This document shows, piece after piece, positions 28,455 to 28,685 of a stretch of DNA of 28,685 bases (positions within the stretch are counted from its first letter, which is position 1; each line of letters begins with the position of its first letter). Source of the stretch: a virus; the IMG/VR virus record IMGVR_UViG_3300034068_000071, positions 1 to 28,685 of that record; one strand, 5' to 3'. Made by a program: the position numbers and the translations under genes. Under the pieces are notes generated by a model. It searched no databases. It worked only from the letters and a program-made list of their open reading frames with translations, and had not been told where the DNA came from.

Positions 28455-28685
28455 TTAAATGCTGCTATTATTAGCTACATAAGTTTTCTTTTCTTCCCAG
28501 TTTATTGTCATTCCACCGCTTACCTCTATTTCAGTTGATTGCTTTGCTCTACCCTCTAACCTATCAAGTATTTCTTTATAAGCATTTAAATCGCCTTTAA
28601 ATGCCTTTTGTAATACAACTAAGTCTAATCTCTCAGCAACCGTAAACTCTTCTTTATCTCCTGTTATTGGATTTGTTTGTACTGA
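28455..28685 (-). CDS. Terminase small subunit-like protein, C-terminal part (right-end copy)
   Basis: The reading frame runs from the right edge (at codon 40) to a TAA at 28457-28455. It overlaps the left part by the 127-base repeat; joined, the protein has 115 residues and ends KTYVANNSSI. The C-terminal half has a helical LDLVVLQKAFKGDLNAYKEIL region, then a charged IEVSGGMTINWEEKK end, similar to small terminases. It stops four bases before the tRNA-like element. Confidence 0.8.
   Translation of the reverse strand, partial: SVQTNPITGDKEEFTVAERLDLVVLQKAFKGDLNAYKEILDRLEGRAKQSTEIEVSGGMTINWEEKKTYVANNSSI
28559..28685. repeat. Terminal direct repeat, right copy
   Basis: Identical to bases 1-127; joins to the left end to close the circle. 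Confidence 0.93.

Noticed and set aside
28196-28474. Plus-strand reading frame of 92 codons
   Set aside because: It is antisense to the terminase gene and crosses the tRNA-like element (RAGFEPAI is a translated T arm).
1-28685. CRISPR array, insertion sequence or transposase
   Set aside because: No spaced direct-repeat array of the right size and no transposase-like reading frame seen.

Overview
The window looks like one complete small tailed-phage genome (siphovirus-like, HK97-type head), cut open at an arbitrary point. The first 127 bases (1-127) are repeated exactly as the last 127 (28559-28685), so the unit is probably a 28,558 bp circle (or circularly permuted molecule), and the small terminase gene is split across the two ends. 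Every convincing gene is on the minus strand, packed tightly, often with ATGA or similar stop/start overlaps. The sequence is AT-rich, lacks clear Shine-Dalgarno sequences, has A-rich stretches before start codons, has TAnnTTTG promoter boxes, and carries families typical of phages of Bacteroidota (DUF4373 replication protein, ERF, DUF7936-like protein, S74 fibre). The host is therefore most likely a Bacteroidota bacterium, perhaps Flavobacterium-like; this is inference.

Reading in the direction of transcription (decreasing coordinates): an intergenic hub at 6463-6802 has a promoter facing the replication genes and two terminators closing the preceding unit. From 6462 down to 690 lie small unknown proteins, a stand-alone DnaA domain IV protein, an ERF annealing protein, a protein with an SSB-like C-terminal tip, an HTH protein, a DUF4373 replication initiator, several microproteins, a NinG-like nuclease and a small basic protein. 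Then come a ParB-like protein (268-696) and the terminase small subunit, which crosses the ends. Inside the DUF4373 gene there are 11-bp-spaced GCATTGC iterons beside a 62-base G-free pyrimidine-rich tract, a layout like the lambda origin inside gene O.

From 28685 down to 20894 is the packaging and head module: terminase small subunit, a 150-nt tRNA-like RNA candidate, terminase large subunit, portal, MuF-like protein, prohead protease, capsid protein, a terminator, then connector, head closure, HK97 gp10-like and tail terminator proteins. From 20889 to 10786 is the tail: tail tube, a chaperone pair with an A10 frameshift site, tape measure, tail hub, a second tail-tube-like protein, an S74 fibre and a DUF7936-like protein. 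From 10759 to 8006 is a lysis region with several one-TM proteins, a spanin-like pair, a holin candidate and a lysozyme. It ends with a DEDD exonuclease, a small unknown gene and an HExxH protein before the terminators.

I see no integrase, repressor, DNA polymerase, helicase or CRISPR array. The most interesting items are the putative intragenic origin, the tRNA-like RNA between the terminase genes, the A10 frameshift, and two structured leaders in the replication region.
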